Of a DNA stretch of 64,000 bases, positions 1 to 8,056 are shown in pieces (the stretch's first letter is position 1; each line of letters starts with the position of its first letter). A model generated the notes under the pieces. The model was given only the letters and a program-made list of their open reading frames with translations, searched no databases and was not told the origin of the DNA. The translations under genes were made by a program, and so were the position numbers. Origin of the DNA: Tepidibacter formicigenes DSM 15518 (GTDB lineage Bacteria; Bacillota; Clostridia; Peptostreptococcales; Peptostreptococcaceae); contig NZ_FRAE01000006.1 of NCBI RefSeq assembly GCF_900142235.1, positions 1 through 64,000 on the forward strand, read 5' to 3'.

Positions 1-170
1 ATTAATTTATTAAACCCTTCAATAGAATTTGAAACTTCAATATACTTATCTAATTCAATTCCTCTAAAATCTTGAGCTCTAGCAACATGTGAATGCTTAG
101 CTATATCTATTCCGATAATTAAAGTTGATTCTGTTATTTGCGAAATCTTTTTATTTTGTGTATAATTCAT
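1..170 (-). CDS. IS110-family transposase, N-terminal part (runs off the left edge)
   Basis: Read on the minus strand from ATG at 170, the frame stays open to the window edge and gives 56 residues. The N-terminus carries the IGIDIAKHSH stretch typical of the RuvC-like DEDD domain of IS110-family recombinases, with the first catalytic Asp at residue 22. A GGAGG ribosome binding site lies nine bases upstream. These recombinases move a circular element without terminal inverted repeats, guided in characterised members by an element-encoded bridge RNA. Only the start of the gene is visible, so whether it is intact cannot be judged. Confidence 0.85.
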   Translation of the reverse strand, partial: MNYTQNKKISQITESTLIIGIDIAKHSHVARAQDFRGIELDKYIEVSNSIEGFNKL

Positions 171-330
171 TTGTAGTACCTCCATTGATAGTCTTATTTT
201 AATTCGGGGTAAGTTGCAATCTTACACCCTGTATTCTATCAGGAGGTACTTTTTTTATCAAAGTTCAAATTTATTCATTACAGGAATGCTCCTTTTATGT
301 TTAATTTGCAAAACTTCAAAATAAGACTTT
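171..330 (-). ncRNA. IS110 element non-coding end; candidate bridge RNA and SD-sequestering leader
   Basis: Upstream of the transposase is a long inverted repeat: 175-183 pairs with 242-250 (9 bp) and 186-191 with 236-241 (6 bp), split by a 2-base bulge. Inside is a smaller hairpin (GUAAG/CUUAC flanked by G and C runs, about 203-226). The 3' arm contains the transposase Shine-Dalgarno. Bridge RNAs of IS110-group elements are encoded in this position. That this region is one is inference from position and structure. The outer end of the element is not defined. Confidence 0.45.
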
Positions 331-561
331 TTTACATTCATTATAACATATTTTTTTAAATATAAAAAATTCCATACTCCTAATACTTGTAAAATTAATA
401 AATATATATTTTAAATATCTTATAATTGACATTTTCAAATTTTCTAAATTTTTTAAAAACTCCACTTTATTTTGTGTATTTTTTCTAATATACTTAAATA
501 TAAATAAAATATATTTTATTTATATTACTTTTTATTATTTTAACTAAAGGAGGTATTTTTT
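331..561. other. AT-rich intergenic region
   Basis: About 230 bases between the IS110 end and the symporter gene. I see no open frame with a ribosome binding site. A TTGACA at 426-431 has no well-spaced -10 partner. The AAAGGAGG before the symporter GTG lies at about 546-553. Confidence 0.6.
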
Positions 562-1935
562 GTGGAAGCGTTGAATATTTTTTTCACTCAACTAAGTGGT
601 ATTGTTTGGGGACCTATTATGCTTATTTTATTAGTTGGTACAGGTGTTTTATTGACATTTAGACTTGGATTTATTCAAATTACTCATCTTCCTTATGCCT
701 TAAAATTAGCTTTTTCAAAACCTAAAGAAAAGGAAAATAACCCCAAAGAAGAAGGAGATATATCTCATTTTCAAGCTCTTATGACAGCTCTTGCTGCAAC
801 TATAGGTACTGGTAATATCGCAGGAGTTGCTACAGCTGTTGCAGCCGGAGGTCCAGGAGCTGTATTTTGGATGTGGGTTACAGCATTTTTTGGAATGGCT
901 ACAAAGTATGCAGAAGGTATGCTTGCTGTTAAATACAGAATTATTGATGACAATGGAGAAATGGCTGGAGGTCCTATGTATTATATAGAAAAAGGACTAA
1001 ATGCCAAATGGTTAGGAGTTTTATTTGCATTTTTTGGTGGTTTTGCTGCTTTTGGTATAGGAAATATGGTTCAAGCAAATTCTGTTGCTGAATCTATAAA
1101 TGTTACTTTTGGAGTAAATCCAGTTATAACAGGTATTATTTTATCAATATTAACTGCTATAGTTATACTTGGTGGAGTTAAAAGTATAGGTAAAGTTACT
1201 GGTCTTATAGTTCCTATCATGGCAATATTCTATATAGCTGGTGCTGCATTAATATTAATTATAAATGCCTCTCAAGTTCCTCATGCCTTCTCTCTTATAT
1301 TTAAACATGCATTTACTCCTGTAGCTGCAACTGGTGGATTTATGGGAGCTGCTGTAAAACTTGCTATTCAAAAAGGTGTATCTCGTGGAGTATTCTCAAA
1401 TGAATCAGGGCTTGGTTCTGCACCAATAGCTGCAGCTGCCGCTAAAAGTGATGTACCTGGTCGTCAAGCACTAGTATCAATGACTGGTACATTTATAGAT
1501 ACTATAATAGTTTGTACCATGACTGGTCTTGTATTAATTTCTACAGGAGCTTGGACCAGCGGAGAAACTGGAGTATCCTTAACTACAAAAGCATTTAGCA
1601 CTGGTCTTCCAGGAAATTCAGGTGGACTTATAGTTTCTATAGGAATCATATTCTTTGCTTACTCTACAATACTTGGTTGGAGTTATTATGGAGAAAAATG
1701 TATGCAGTACTTATTCGGTTCAAAAGTTATTAAACCTTATAGATATGCTTGGATTATATTCGTTTTAATTGGATCTTCTATCAAGTTAGATCTTGTTTGG
1801 AATATAGCAGACGTATTTAATGCACTTATGGCATTCCCTAACTTAATAGGACTTATTGGGTTAAGTGGAGTACTGGTTTCTGAAACTAGGAAATTTAATA
1901 AATTATTAGCAGAAGAAAAAAGACAAAATTTATAA
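562..1935 (+). CDS. Alanine/glycine:cation symporter (AGCS) family protein
   Basis: A 457-residue polytopic membrane protein that should import alanine or glycine with Na+ (or H+). The family signature GTGNIAG lies at residues 82-88, followed by the glycine-rich [10 protein letters not shown] segment and about ten hydrophobic stretches. Length is normal for the family. It starts at GTG 562, eight bases after AAAGGAGG; no better ATG is present nearby. It is monocistronic, closed by a bidirectional hairpin shared with convergent selD. Substrate choice (alanine or glycine) cannot be told from sequence. It suits an amino-acid fermenter. Confidence 0.93.
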   Translation: MEALNIFFTQLSGIVWGPIMLILLVGTGVLLTFRLGFIQITHLPYALKLAFSKPKEKENNPKEEGDISHFQALMTALAATIGTGNIAGVATAVAAGGPGAVFWMWVTAFFGMATKYAEGMLAVKYRIIDDNGEMAGGPMYYIEKGLNAKWLGVLFAFFGGFAAFGIGNMVQANSVAESINVTFGVNPVITGIILSILTAIVILGGVKSIGKVTGLIVPIMAIFYIAGAALILIINASQVPHAFSLIFKHAFTPVAATGGFMGAAVKLAIQKGVSRGVFSNESGLGSAPIAAAAAKSDVPGRQALVSMTGTFIDTIIVCTMTGLVLISTGAWTSGETGVSLTTKAFSTGLPGNSGGLIVSIGIIFFAYSTILGWSYYGEKCMQYLFGSKVIKPYRYAWIIFVLIGSSIKLDLVWNIADVFNALMAFPNLIGLIGLSGVLVSETRKFNKLLAEEKRQNL

Positions 1936-1966
1936 AAATAAAGGGGATAACTCCCTTTATTTTACT
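1935..1966. terminator. Bidirectional terminator between symporter and selD
   Basis: Arms 1935-1945 and 1953-1963 are complementary (11 bp) around a 7-base loop and have A/T runs on both sides. The right arm includes the selD stop codon. Confidence 0.85.
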
Positions 1967-2994
1967 TTTATGTATTTTTCTTCTTTCTTTGTTACCTTTC
2001 CTATTATTTTAGCTTCCATCCCTTTATTTTTTATAATACTTTTTACTAATTCTTCTCCCTTATCTTCATCTACTGAAATTAAAAGCCCTCCTGAAGTTTG
2101 AGGATCATATAAAACATCCATAATAGAATCTTTTACACCTTCATAATAGACATCTTTAGATATGTAATCTCTATTTCTATACATACCAGCAGGTATTATT
2201 CCCATACTTGCAAACTCTAAAGCTGATTCTATTATAGGAACCTTTTGGGAATCAATTTCAATTGAAACATTGGATCCTTTAGCCATTTCTAAAGCATGTC
2301 CTAAAAGCCCAAACCCCGTAATATCAGTTACAGAATTTACTGGTATTTCATCAAAAGATTTTGCTGCATACTTATTTAGATGAGTCATTATTTTTACTGC
2401 TTCATCCTCAATATTTTTATCCACAATTTCAGCTTTTATAGCAGTGTTTATTATACCAATCCCTATTGGCTTTGTAAGTATTAAAACATCTCCTTCTTTT
2501 GCATTAGAATTTGACAATACTTTATGTGGATGAACAATTCCCGATACAGAAAGTCCGTATTTAGGCTCTTTGTCATCAACTGAATGTCCTCCAACAAGAA
2601 GAGCTCCTGATTCTTTTACTTTATCATGTCCTCCCTTTAATATTTCACCTAATATACTCATATCACTACAAGATGGAAAACATACTATATTCATAGCAAC
2701 TATTGGTTTTCCCCCCATGGCATATACATCAGAAAGAGAATTAGTAGCTGCAATTTGCCCAAATAAATAAGGATTATCAACTACAGGGGTAAAAAAATCT
2801 AAAGTCTGTATTAAAGCCATTTCTTCATTCAATTTATAAACAGCAGCATCATCAGCCGTATCAAGTCCTACTAATAATTTCTCACTTTCAATTTTAGGTA
2901 ACACACTTAGTATACCAGCCAGAGCCTCTGGCCCAATTTTAGCTGCTCATCCTGCAGAAGTTGTCATTTGCGTTAATTTTACGTCATTTTTCAT
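1957..2994 (-). CDS. selD: Selenide, water dikinase, selenocysteine-containing (UGA at codon 16)
   Basis: Makes selenophosphate from selenide and ATP for selenocysteine and selenouridine synthesis. Reading through one in-frame TGA (2947-2949) gives a 345-residue protein beginning at ATG 2994, with AAGGAAGG upstream. Residues 13-19 read S-A-G-U-A-A-K, matching the catalytic Cys17/Lys20 region of E. coli SelD with Sec in place of Cys. The AIRS-type ATP-binding domain follows, including G-L-D-T-A-D-D-A-A and a G-G-H-S motif. A standard frame call would begin only at 2904 and lose the active site. A hairpin just after the UGA fits a bacterial SECIS. selA, selB and selC are not in the window. Confidence 0.95.
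2918..2932 (-). promoter_or_regulatory. Candidate bacterial SECIS hairpin in selD mRNA
   Basis: Starting 14 bases after the UGA, the minus strand reads GCCAG-AGGCU-CUGGC: a GC-rich 5-bp stem, extendable inward, with a small loop. This contrasts with the AT-rich surroundings. Bacterial SECIS elements sit directly 3' of the Sec codon, so position and GC content fit. SelB binding is inferred. Confidence 0.65.
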
Positions 2995-3060
2995 AGGTTT
3001 TCACCTTCCTTATATTAGAAAATACAACTATATAATATCATATTTTGTAATATAAATGTA

Positions 3061-3735
3061 TTAATTTACTATTATTAAGTCTTTTATTCCTTCAAATTTT
3101 TTATTCCCTATACCGGATACATTTTTTATATCACTTATAGAGTGAAATGTCCCATTTTGCTTTCTATATTCTATAATTCTAACAGCTATTACATTTCCTA
3201 TACCAGGTAAAGAATTTAATTCGTTTACAGAAGCTGTATTTATATTAATTTTAGAAGAATTGTTATTATTATTTGCATTATAGTTATTATACTTCTCACT
3301 AGTATCTTTAGATGAAATTCTCTCTTCCTGTGTATCTCCTCCTATCTTAGGTATTATATAATGACATCCATCTTCTAATTTAATAGCTAAATTTACCTTA
3401 TTTAAATCTGCATTTTCTGTAAGTCCACCTAATTTTTCTACAGCATCTATAAGTCTATCACCATTATTTAAATTTACTACTCCACATGTATTTATCTCTC
3501 CACTTATATAAACAACTATTTTTGAATCTTCATCTATTTCTATTTTTTCATTTTTAATATACTCTTCTTCATTATTAATGCTTTTTTCTATATTTTCTTC
3601 ATCATTAATAGTATCTTTTGGACTTACAACATAAACGGTTTTTCCAAAGTTAATTTTACCACTAAATAATATACCAATAAAAACTACTGCTAAAATTGTT
3701 AAAAAAATTATAAAATTTCTCATGTTAACTTTCAT
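3061..3735 (-). CDS. comEA: ComEA-like helix-hairpin-helix DNA-binding protein
   Basis: About 224 residues. An N-terminal membrane anchor (residues about 5-26) is followed by a charged low-complexity linker, an SLBB-like domain (about 70-120), an Asn-rich linker and a C-terminal double helix-hairpin-helix with INTAS.NEL..LPGIG and VSGIGNKKF. This layout is that of ComEA, the membrane-bound receptor for DNA during competence. No other com genes are nearby, so real uptake is unproven. Two ATGs (3738 and 3735) follow AAGGAGGGG; the second has better spacing. It is divergent from the carboxypeptidase gene. Confidence 0.85.
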   Translation of the reverse strand: MKVNMRNFIIFLTILAVVFIGILFSGKINFGKTVYVVSPKDTINDEENIEKSINNEEEYIKNEKIEIDEDSKIVVYISGEINTCGVVNLNNGDRLIDAVEKLGGLTENADLNKVNLAIKLEDGCHYIIPKIGGDTQEERISSKDTSEKYNNYNANNNNNSSKININTASVNELNSLPGIGNVIAVRIIEYRKQNGTFHSISDIKNVSGIGNKKFEGIKDLIIVN

Positions 3736-3812
3736 CATAACCCCTCCTTACATTTTATTATTGACTAAAATATGTTATACTAAAATATATTGTTTCAAGA
3801 TCGGAGGTATAT

Positions 3813-5096
3813 ATGAAGAAGTTTATATCACTATTTTTAATAATCATTTTAATATCTTTATCTTTGCTTACTGCTTTTTCTCAAGAGAAACCTTCTATAG
3901 CTTCAGAATCTGGGATTCTTATTGATTACAATACGGGTAAGATTTTATACGGTAAAAATATACATAAAAAAATGTACCCTGCTTCAACTACTAAAGTTAT
4001 AACAGCACTTCTTACATTAGAAAATGGTAATCTTGATGATAAAATAACAATCGATTATGATTTGGGTTATATCGATGGAAGTAGTATGTATATAAAAAAA
4101 GGTGAAACTTTTACTGTTGAAGAACTTTTAAAAGCAATGCTCATAAGATCTGCAAATGATGCAGCTGTAGTTCTTGCCAATTACATTTCAGGATCTGTAG
4201 ATGAATTTACTAAACTTATGAATAAAAGAGTAAAAGAACTAGGAGGAAAAAACTCTCACTTCAATAACCCAAACGGTCTTCCTGATGAAAACCATTATAC
4301 TAGTGCATATGATTTATCTTTAATTGCAAGAGAAGCAATGAAATACGATAAATTTAGAGAGATAGTAAAAACTCCATATATTAAATTCTCTCCTACTGAA
4401 TATTATCCTTATGAAAGATTTTTTAGAAATACTAATAGATTTTTATGGGGTGTTGGTGGAAGAAATACAATGGAATATAAAGGTCAAATAGTAAATATAA
4501 AATATGATTTAATTGATGGAATAAAAACAGGGTATACAAATGTTGCAAGACAATGTCTTATATCTAGTGGTGAAAAAGATGGATTTAGATTGATTTCTGT
4601 TGTTCTAAAATCAGAAGGAAAAGATGTTTATAGAGATTCTAGAACTCTTTTAGATTATGGATTTGAAAATTATTCATTAAAAAAAATTGTAAGTAAAAAA
4701 GAAATTATAGGAAGCAAAGAGATTTCATTTACTAAGGAAAGAACACTCAAATACGGTCCTGCTACGGATTTTAATATAGTTTTAAGAAAAGATGAAGATG
4801 CAAAAAACATAAGTAAAAAAATAATATTAAACCCAAAGCTTAACATCCCTATTAAAAAAGGTGAAACAATAGGTAAAATAGAAGTATATCAAAATAAGAA
4901 AATTATTTCTAAGATAAATTTAATATCATTAAATGACGTTAATTCTGTATTATTCAACTTAGATATAAATAAATTATTAAGAAAAAGTTTAACAATACTC
5001 AAAATATCCTTAGAAATATTAATTGGATTAATAATAGTTTGCTTATTAATCAGATTTATAAATAAAAAAATACGAAAAAAAAAGAATTTAAGCTAA
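3813..5096 (+). CDS. D-alanyl-D-alanine carboxypeptidase (PBP5/DacF type)
   Basis: A 427-residue S11-family serine peptidase that removes the terminal D-Ala from peptidoglycan stem peptides outside the membrane. It has a signal peptide (residues 1-23) and all three active-site motifs: STTK at 58-61, SAN at 113-115 and KTG at 238-240. The beta-rich C-terminal domain is followed by a membrane segment near 397-415 and a Lys/Arg-rich tail, so it is membrane anchored. The ATG follows CGGAGG. It resembles DacF-type enzymes, but the exact paralogue (dacF, dacB or dacA) is not certain. Confidence 0.92.
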   Translation: MKKFISLFLIIILISLSLLTAFSQEKPSIASESGILIDYNTGKILYGKNIHKKMYPASTTKVITALLTLENGNLDDKITIDYDLGYIDGSSMYIKKGETFTVEELLKAMLIRSANDAAVVLANYISGSVDEFTKLMNKRVKELGGKNSHFNNPNGLPDENHYTSAYDLSLIAREAMKYDKFREIVKTPYIKFSPTEYYPYERFFRNTNRFLWGVGGRNTMEYKGQIVNIKYDLIDGIKTGYTNVARQCLISSGEKDGFRLISVVLKSEGKDVYRDSRTLLDYGFENYSLKKIVSKKEIIGSKEISFTKERTLKYGPATDFNIVLRKDEDAKNISKKIILNPKLNIPIKKGETIGKIEVYQNKKIISKINLISLNDVNSVLFNLDINKLLRKSLTILKISLEILIGLIIVCLLIRFINKKIRKKKNLS

Positions 5097-5143
5097 AAAA
5101 GTTGTAATATCAAGTTTATAAACTTGATATTACAACTTTTTTT
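5095..5143 (+). terminator. Rho-independent terminator after the carboxypeptidase
   Basis: Long perfect hairpin, AAGTTGTAATATCAAGTTT pairing with its complement around a short AT loop, followed by a run of seven T. It starts right at the stop codon. Confidence 0.9.
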
Positions 5144-5256
5144 ATTAATTTATTAAGTTTAAAAAATTATAAAAAAGGGAATTTAATATAGTAGGTAGAA
5201 TTATATATCAATAACTTTTTTTAGAAAATTTCAAAAATTAAAAGGGGGTACTTCCA

Positions 5257-5691
5257 ATGATACAATTGCTTTTAAATAAGGCTGGCAGTGGAAAGACCAA
5301 AAAAATGATAGAAATGGCAAATTCAGATATTTTAAGTACAAAAGGACAATTAGTATTTATAGACTCTAGTAATAAACATATGTATGACCTACATAGAAAT
5401 ATAAGACTTATATCTACAAAAGACTTTAATCTTTCAAGTTATAGGTCCTTTTATGGATTTATATGTGGTATAATTAGTGAAAATTACGATATAGAAAAAA
5501 TATATATTGATGGAATCGGAAGAATTATTTCTAATATAAGTGACAATATTAATGAATTTCTTTATAAAATTGAAGGAATATGCAATAAATATAGTGTTAA
5601 ATTAATAATTTCATTAAGCACAGAAGATGAAAAGCTAATTTCTAGTATTCAAAAACACTCATTTATACAAACACCTCTAGCTTTAGCTTAA
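5257..5691 (+). CDS. Small stand-alone P-loop NTPase-like protein, function unknown
   Basis: 144 residues with a Walker A motif (NKAGSGKT, residues 7-14) and a plausible Walker B at IYIDG, followed by a beta-strand segment KLIISLST like a sensor position. There is no second domain; the protein is a minimal RecA/AAA-like core. GGGGG lies eight bases before the ATG. It sits alone between two terminators, so context gives no role. I do not recognise it as a named gene. Comparable clostridial proteins are sometimes loosely labelled PilT-like, which this sequence alone does not justify. Confidence 0.75.
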   Translation: MIQLLLNKAGSGKTKKMIEMANSDILSTKGQLVFIDSSNKHMYDLHRNIRLISTKDFNLSSYRSFYGFICGIISENYDIEKIYIDGIGRIISNISDNINEFLYKIEGICNKYSVKLIISLSTEDEKLISSIQKHSFIQTPLALA

Positions 5692-5696
5692 AAAAC

Positions 5697-5724
5697 AAAA
5701 GCTGTTGGAAAACCAACAGCCTTA
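5697..5724. terminator. Bidirectional terminator between P-loop gene and sdaAA
   Basis: GCTGTTGG and CCAACAGC form an 8-bp stem with an AAAA loop (5701-5720). An A-rich flank lies on the left and a T-rich flank on the right, serving both convergent genes. Confidence 0.85.
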
Positions 5725-5726
5725 TT

Positions 5727-6611
5727 TTATCCAAATATTTTTTTAGTTAAATTGCATCCTGTACATGTAGCTGCTACTCCACCTAAAGCCGTTTCTCTTA
5801 GTTCCATAGGAAGAGTTTTCCCAACTTTATACATAGCCTCTACGACCTCATCAAATGGAACTATACTTTCTACTCCCGCTAGTGCCATTTCAGCAGATAT
5901 TAATGCATTTGCAACTCCTATTGCATTTCTTTTTTGACATGGTGCTTCAACAAGTCCAGCAATTGGATCACAAACAAGACCCATTATATTTTTTAAAGTT
6001 GTAGCAGCAGCATGTATAGCTTGTCTTGGTGTTCCACCCATCATTTCAACTACTCCAGCAGCTGCCATGGCAGCTGCTGCTCCTGTTTCAGCTTGACATC
6101 CGCCTTCTGCTCCTGCAACAGTTGCATTTCTAGTTATTATAGCTCCTATAGCCGCTCCTGAGAATATAGCATTAAGCATATCTTCATCTGTCAATCCATA
6201 CTCTTCCGCTACAGTTATAATACCAGCTGGAAGTATTCCACAAGACCCTGCAGTTGGTGCTGCAACAATAAGTCCCATAGAAGCATTAACTTCTAAAACT
6301 CCCATAGCTGCACTTATTGCCTTTGACATAAGATATCCACATACAGATTTATTAGTAGTAGCTAATCTATTTCTAATCTTTTTAGCTTCTCCACCAATAA
6401 GCCCACCTACAGATTTTATATCTTCTGTTATACTTTTTTTAATTGCCTTTTTCATTATTTCTAAACTATGTTTCATTCTATCCATTATTTCTTCTCTAGT
6501 TTTACCAGTTAATTCAATTTCTCTTTCTATACAAACTTCATATATAGTTTTATTATGTTTTTCACATAATTCTAAAAGTTCTTTTCCATTTGTAAAGTTC
6601 ATATTTTTCAC
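5727..6611 (-). CDS. sdaAA: L-serine dehydratase, iron-sulfur-dependent, alpha subunit
   Basis: 294-residue catalytic subunit of the [4Fe-4S] L-serine deaminase, which converts serine to pyruvate and ammonia in the cytoplasm. It shows the family's serine-rich glycine segments and conserved cysteines at C124 (AGSCGILPAG), C172 (GGCQAETG), C214 (GLVCDPIAG) and C225 (EAPCQKRN), candidates for cluster ligation. Length is normal for the two-subunit clostridial type. It follows the beta subunit by 29 bases, so the two form an operon. Confidence 0.96.
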   Translation of the reverse strand: MKNMNFTNGKELLELCEKHNKTIYEVCIEREIELTGKTREEIMDRMKHSLEIMKKAIKKSITEDIKSVGGLIGGEAKKIRNRLATTNKSVCGYLMSKAISAAMGVLEVNASMGLIVAAPTAGSCGILPAGIITVAEEYGLTDEDMLNAIFSGAAIGAIITRNATVAGAEGGCQAETGAAAAMAAAGVVEMMGGTPRQAIHAAATTLKNIMGLVCDPIAGLVEAPCQKRNAIGVANALISAEMALAGVESIVPFDEVVEAMYKVGKTLPMELRETALGGVAATCTGCNLTKKIFG

Positions 6612-6640
6612 CTCATACTAAAATTTATATATCTCTTCTA

Positions 6641-7315
6641 TTAAAATCCTTCTATAATAAATGCATCTTGTATTAATTTATCATTTGCTTTTATATCTTT
6701 AATTACATTAGTATCTATATGATCATCCGCTTCTATTATTGTAAATGCTTCATTACCTCTTTGCTCTCTATATATACTCATGAAAGCTATATTAATATTA
6801 TTTTTAGCTACACAATTTGTAATATGAGCAGCAGCTCCTGGAACATCCCATTGCTTTACTATTAATGTTGGATATGCTCCTGTAAATTCAATTTCAAGTC
6901 CGTTTATTTCTGTTACTTTTATATTTCCGCCTCCAATTGAAGCTCCCATTACTTCTACTGTTCTTCCATCTTCTGTATTCATTACAATCTTAACTGTATT
7001 AGGGTGCTTATCATCACCTAAATCAATAGGAATAAATTCAAATTCTACTCCTCTTTCATTTGCTATATCAAAAGAAGTTTTTATTCTATCATCTTCTGGA
7101 GAAAAACCTAATATTCCTCCTACTAATGCTTTATCCGTTCCATGCCCCTTATAAGTTTCTGCAAAAGATCCATGAAGTAAAAATCTTACCTTTTTTACAT
7201 TATCTCCTGCAATTTTTGCTGCCATTCTTCCAAGCCTTGCAGCTCCTGCAGTATGAGAGCTTGATGGTCCAATCATGTTAGGCCCTACTACATCAAATAC
7301 ACTATAATCTTTCAT
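6641..7315 (-). CDS. sdaAB: L-serine dehydratase, iron-sulfur-dependent, beta subunit
   Basis: 224 residues. It begins at ATG 7315 (MKDYSVFD), behind AGAAAGGAG; a longer frame to 7369 has no ribosome binding site. The N-terminal part has the conserved GPSSSHTAG motif, and the C-terminal part (about 150-224) is an ACT-like domain. It pairs with the downstream alpha subunit to form the active deaminase. A promoter (7428-7456) and a cre-like palindrome lie upstream, pointing to catabolite control. RidA and threonine dehydratase upstream form a deaminase neighbourhood. Confidence 0.95.
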   Translation of the reverse strand: MKDYSVFDVVGPNMIGPSSSHTAGAARLGRMAAKIAGDNVKKVRFLLHGSFAETYKGHGTDKALVGGILGFSPEDDRIKTSFDIANERGVEFEFIPIDLGDDKHPNTVKIVMNTEDGRTVEVMGASIGGGNIKVTEINGLEIEFTGAYPTLIVKQWDVPGAAAHITNCVAKNNINIAFMSIYREQRGNEAFTIIEADDHIDTNVIKDIKANDKLIQDAFIIEGF

Positions 7316-7427
7316 ATTTTTCTCCTTTCTTGATTTCAGATATCTAAATTTATGTAAAAATATTAACAAATTTGAATTTATAATATAATTATACTATAGA
7401 ATCAATCATTATACTATAATTTTTTTC

Positions 7428-7456
7428 ATTATAATATAAAAAAACGTTCTTTGCAA
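7428..7456 (-). promoter_or_regulatory. Predicted sigma-A promoter of sdaAB-sdaAA
   Basis: TTGCAA (7451-7456) and TATAAT (7428-7433) on the minus strand are separated by exactly 17 bases. Confidence 0.6.
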
Positions 7457-7465
7457 ACGTTTTTC
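7441..7465. promoter_or_regulatory. AACGTT palindrome / cre-like operator over the sda -35 box
   Basis: AAAACGTT (7441-7448) and AACGTTTT (7456-7463) form an inverted repeat that spans the -35 box. On the minus strand, 7452-7465 reads GAAAAACGTTTGCA, matching 12 of 14 positions of the CcpA cre consensus TGWAARCGYTWNCA. With its T tail it could instead act as a weak terminator behind ridA. Confidence 0.4.
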
Positions 7466-7548
7466 TATTATCTGTATATTTAATTTTGCATCTTATTTTA
7501 AGTTGATTTCATTTTTTTATTTCATAAATATGATTTTTTCAAGTTCAA

Positions 7549-7577
7549 AAAATGACCAAGGTTTCCTTGGTCATTTT
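7549..7577 (-). terminator. Terminator downstream of ridA
   Basis: AAAATGACCAAGG pairs with CCTTGGTCATTTT around a TTT loop. The minus-strand product ends in a U-rich run. Confidence 0.88.
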
Positions 7578-7580
7578 AAA

Positions 7581-7964
7581 TTATTCCACTACAGCAATAA
7601 CTTCGATCTCTACTTTAACATCTCTTGGAAGTCTTGCAACTTCTACACAAGCTCTTGCTGGCTTGTTTTCTCCAAAATACTGTGCATAAACTTCGTTTAT
7701 TTGTCCAAATTCATTCATATCTTTTATAAATACTGTACTTTTCACTACATTATCAAAACTAGCTCCAGCCTCTGTAAGTATTGCTTTTAAGTTTTCTAAT
7801 ACTCTTGCTGTTTGCTCTTTTACTCCTCCTTCAACTATTTCCATAGTTTCTGGATCAAACGGAACTTGTCCTGATATAAATAATAAATTTCCTACTTTTA
7901 CTGCTTGAGAGTAAGGTCCTATAGCCTTAGGAGCTTTGTCTGTGTGTATTATTTGTTTTTTCAT
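7581..7964 (-). CDS. ridA: RidA family enamine/imine deaminase
   Basis: 127-residue YjgF/YER057c/UK114 protein. It hydrolyses reactive 2-aminoacrylate and 2-aminocrotonate released by PLP-dependent serine/threonine dehydratases. Family features seen are [20 protein letters not shown] near the N-terminus and the [11 protein letters not shown] segment with the substrate-binding Arg. ATG 7964 is chosen because TAGGAGG lies nine bases upstream; the ATG at 7973 would touch it. It sits directly beside the threonine dehydratase gene, which fits its role. Confidence 0.95.
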   Translation of the reverse strand: MKKQIIHTDKAPKAIGPYSQAVKVGNLLFISGQVPFDPETMEIVEGGVKEQTARVLENLKAILTEAGASFDNVVKSTVFIKDMNEFGQINEVYAQYFGENKPARACVEVARLPRDVKVEIEVIAVVE

Positions 7965-8056
7965 TACATGCATCCTCCTAATTAATAAATTTAAAACCAC
8001 TTATTATTATACTATAAAATTATGGTAATAAGGTAAATTTTTCAGTAATATATTTT

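Noticed and set aside
426-454. TTGACA at 426 as a symporter promoter
   Set aside because: No acceptable -10 box at 16-18 bases.
3761-3781. TTGACT and TATACT before the carboxypeptidase as a promoter
   Set aside because: The spacer is only nine bases; other nearby -10 candidates give 14 or 19. No choice is convincing.
7503-7790. Open frame opposite ridA, and many similar frames opposite or within other genes
   Set aside because: They lie on the other strand of well-recognised genes, lack ribosome binding sites and show only low-complexity Phe/Ser/Ile composition.
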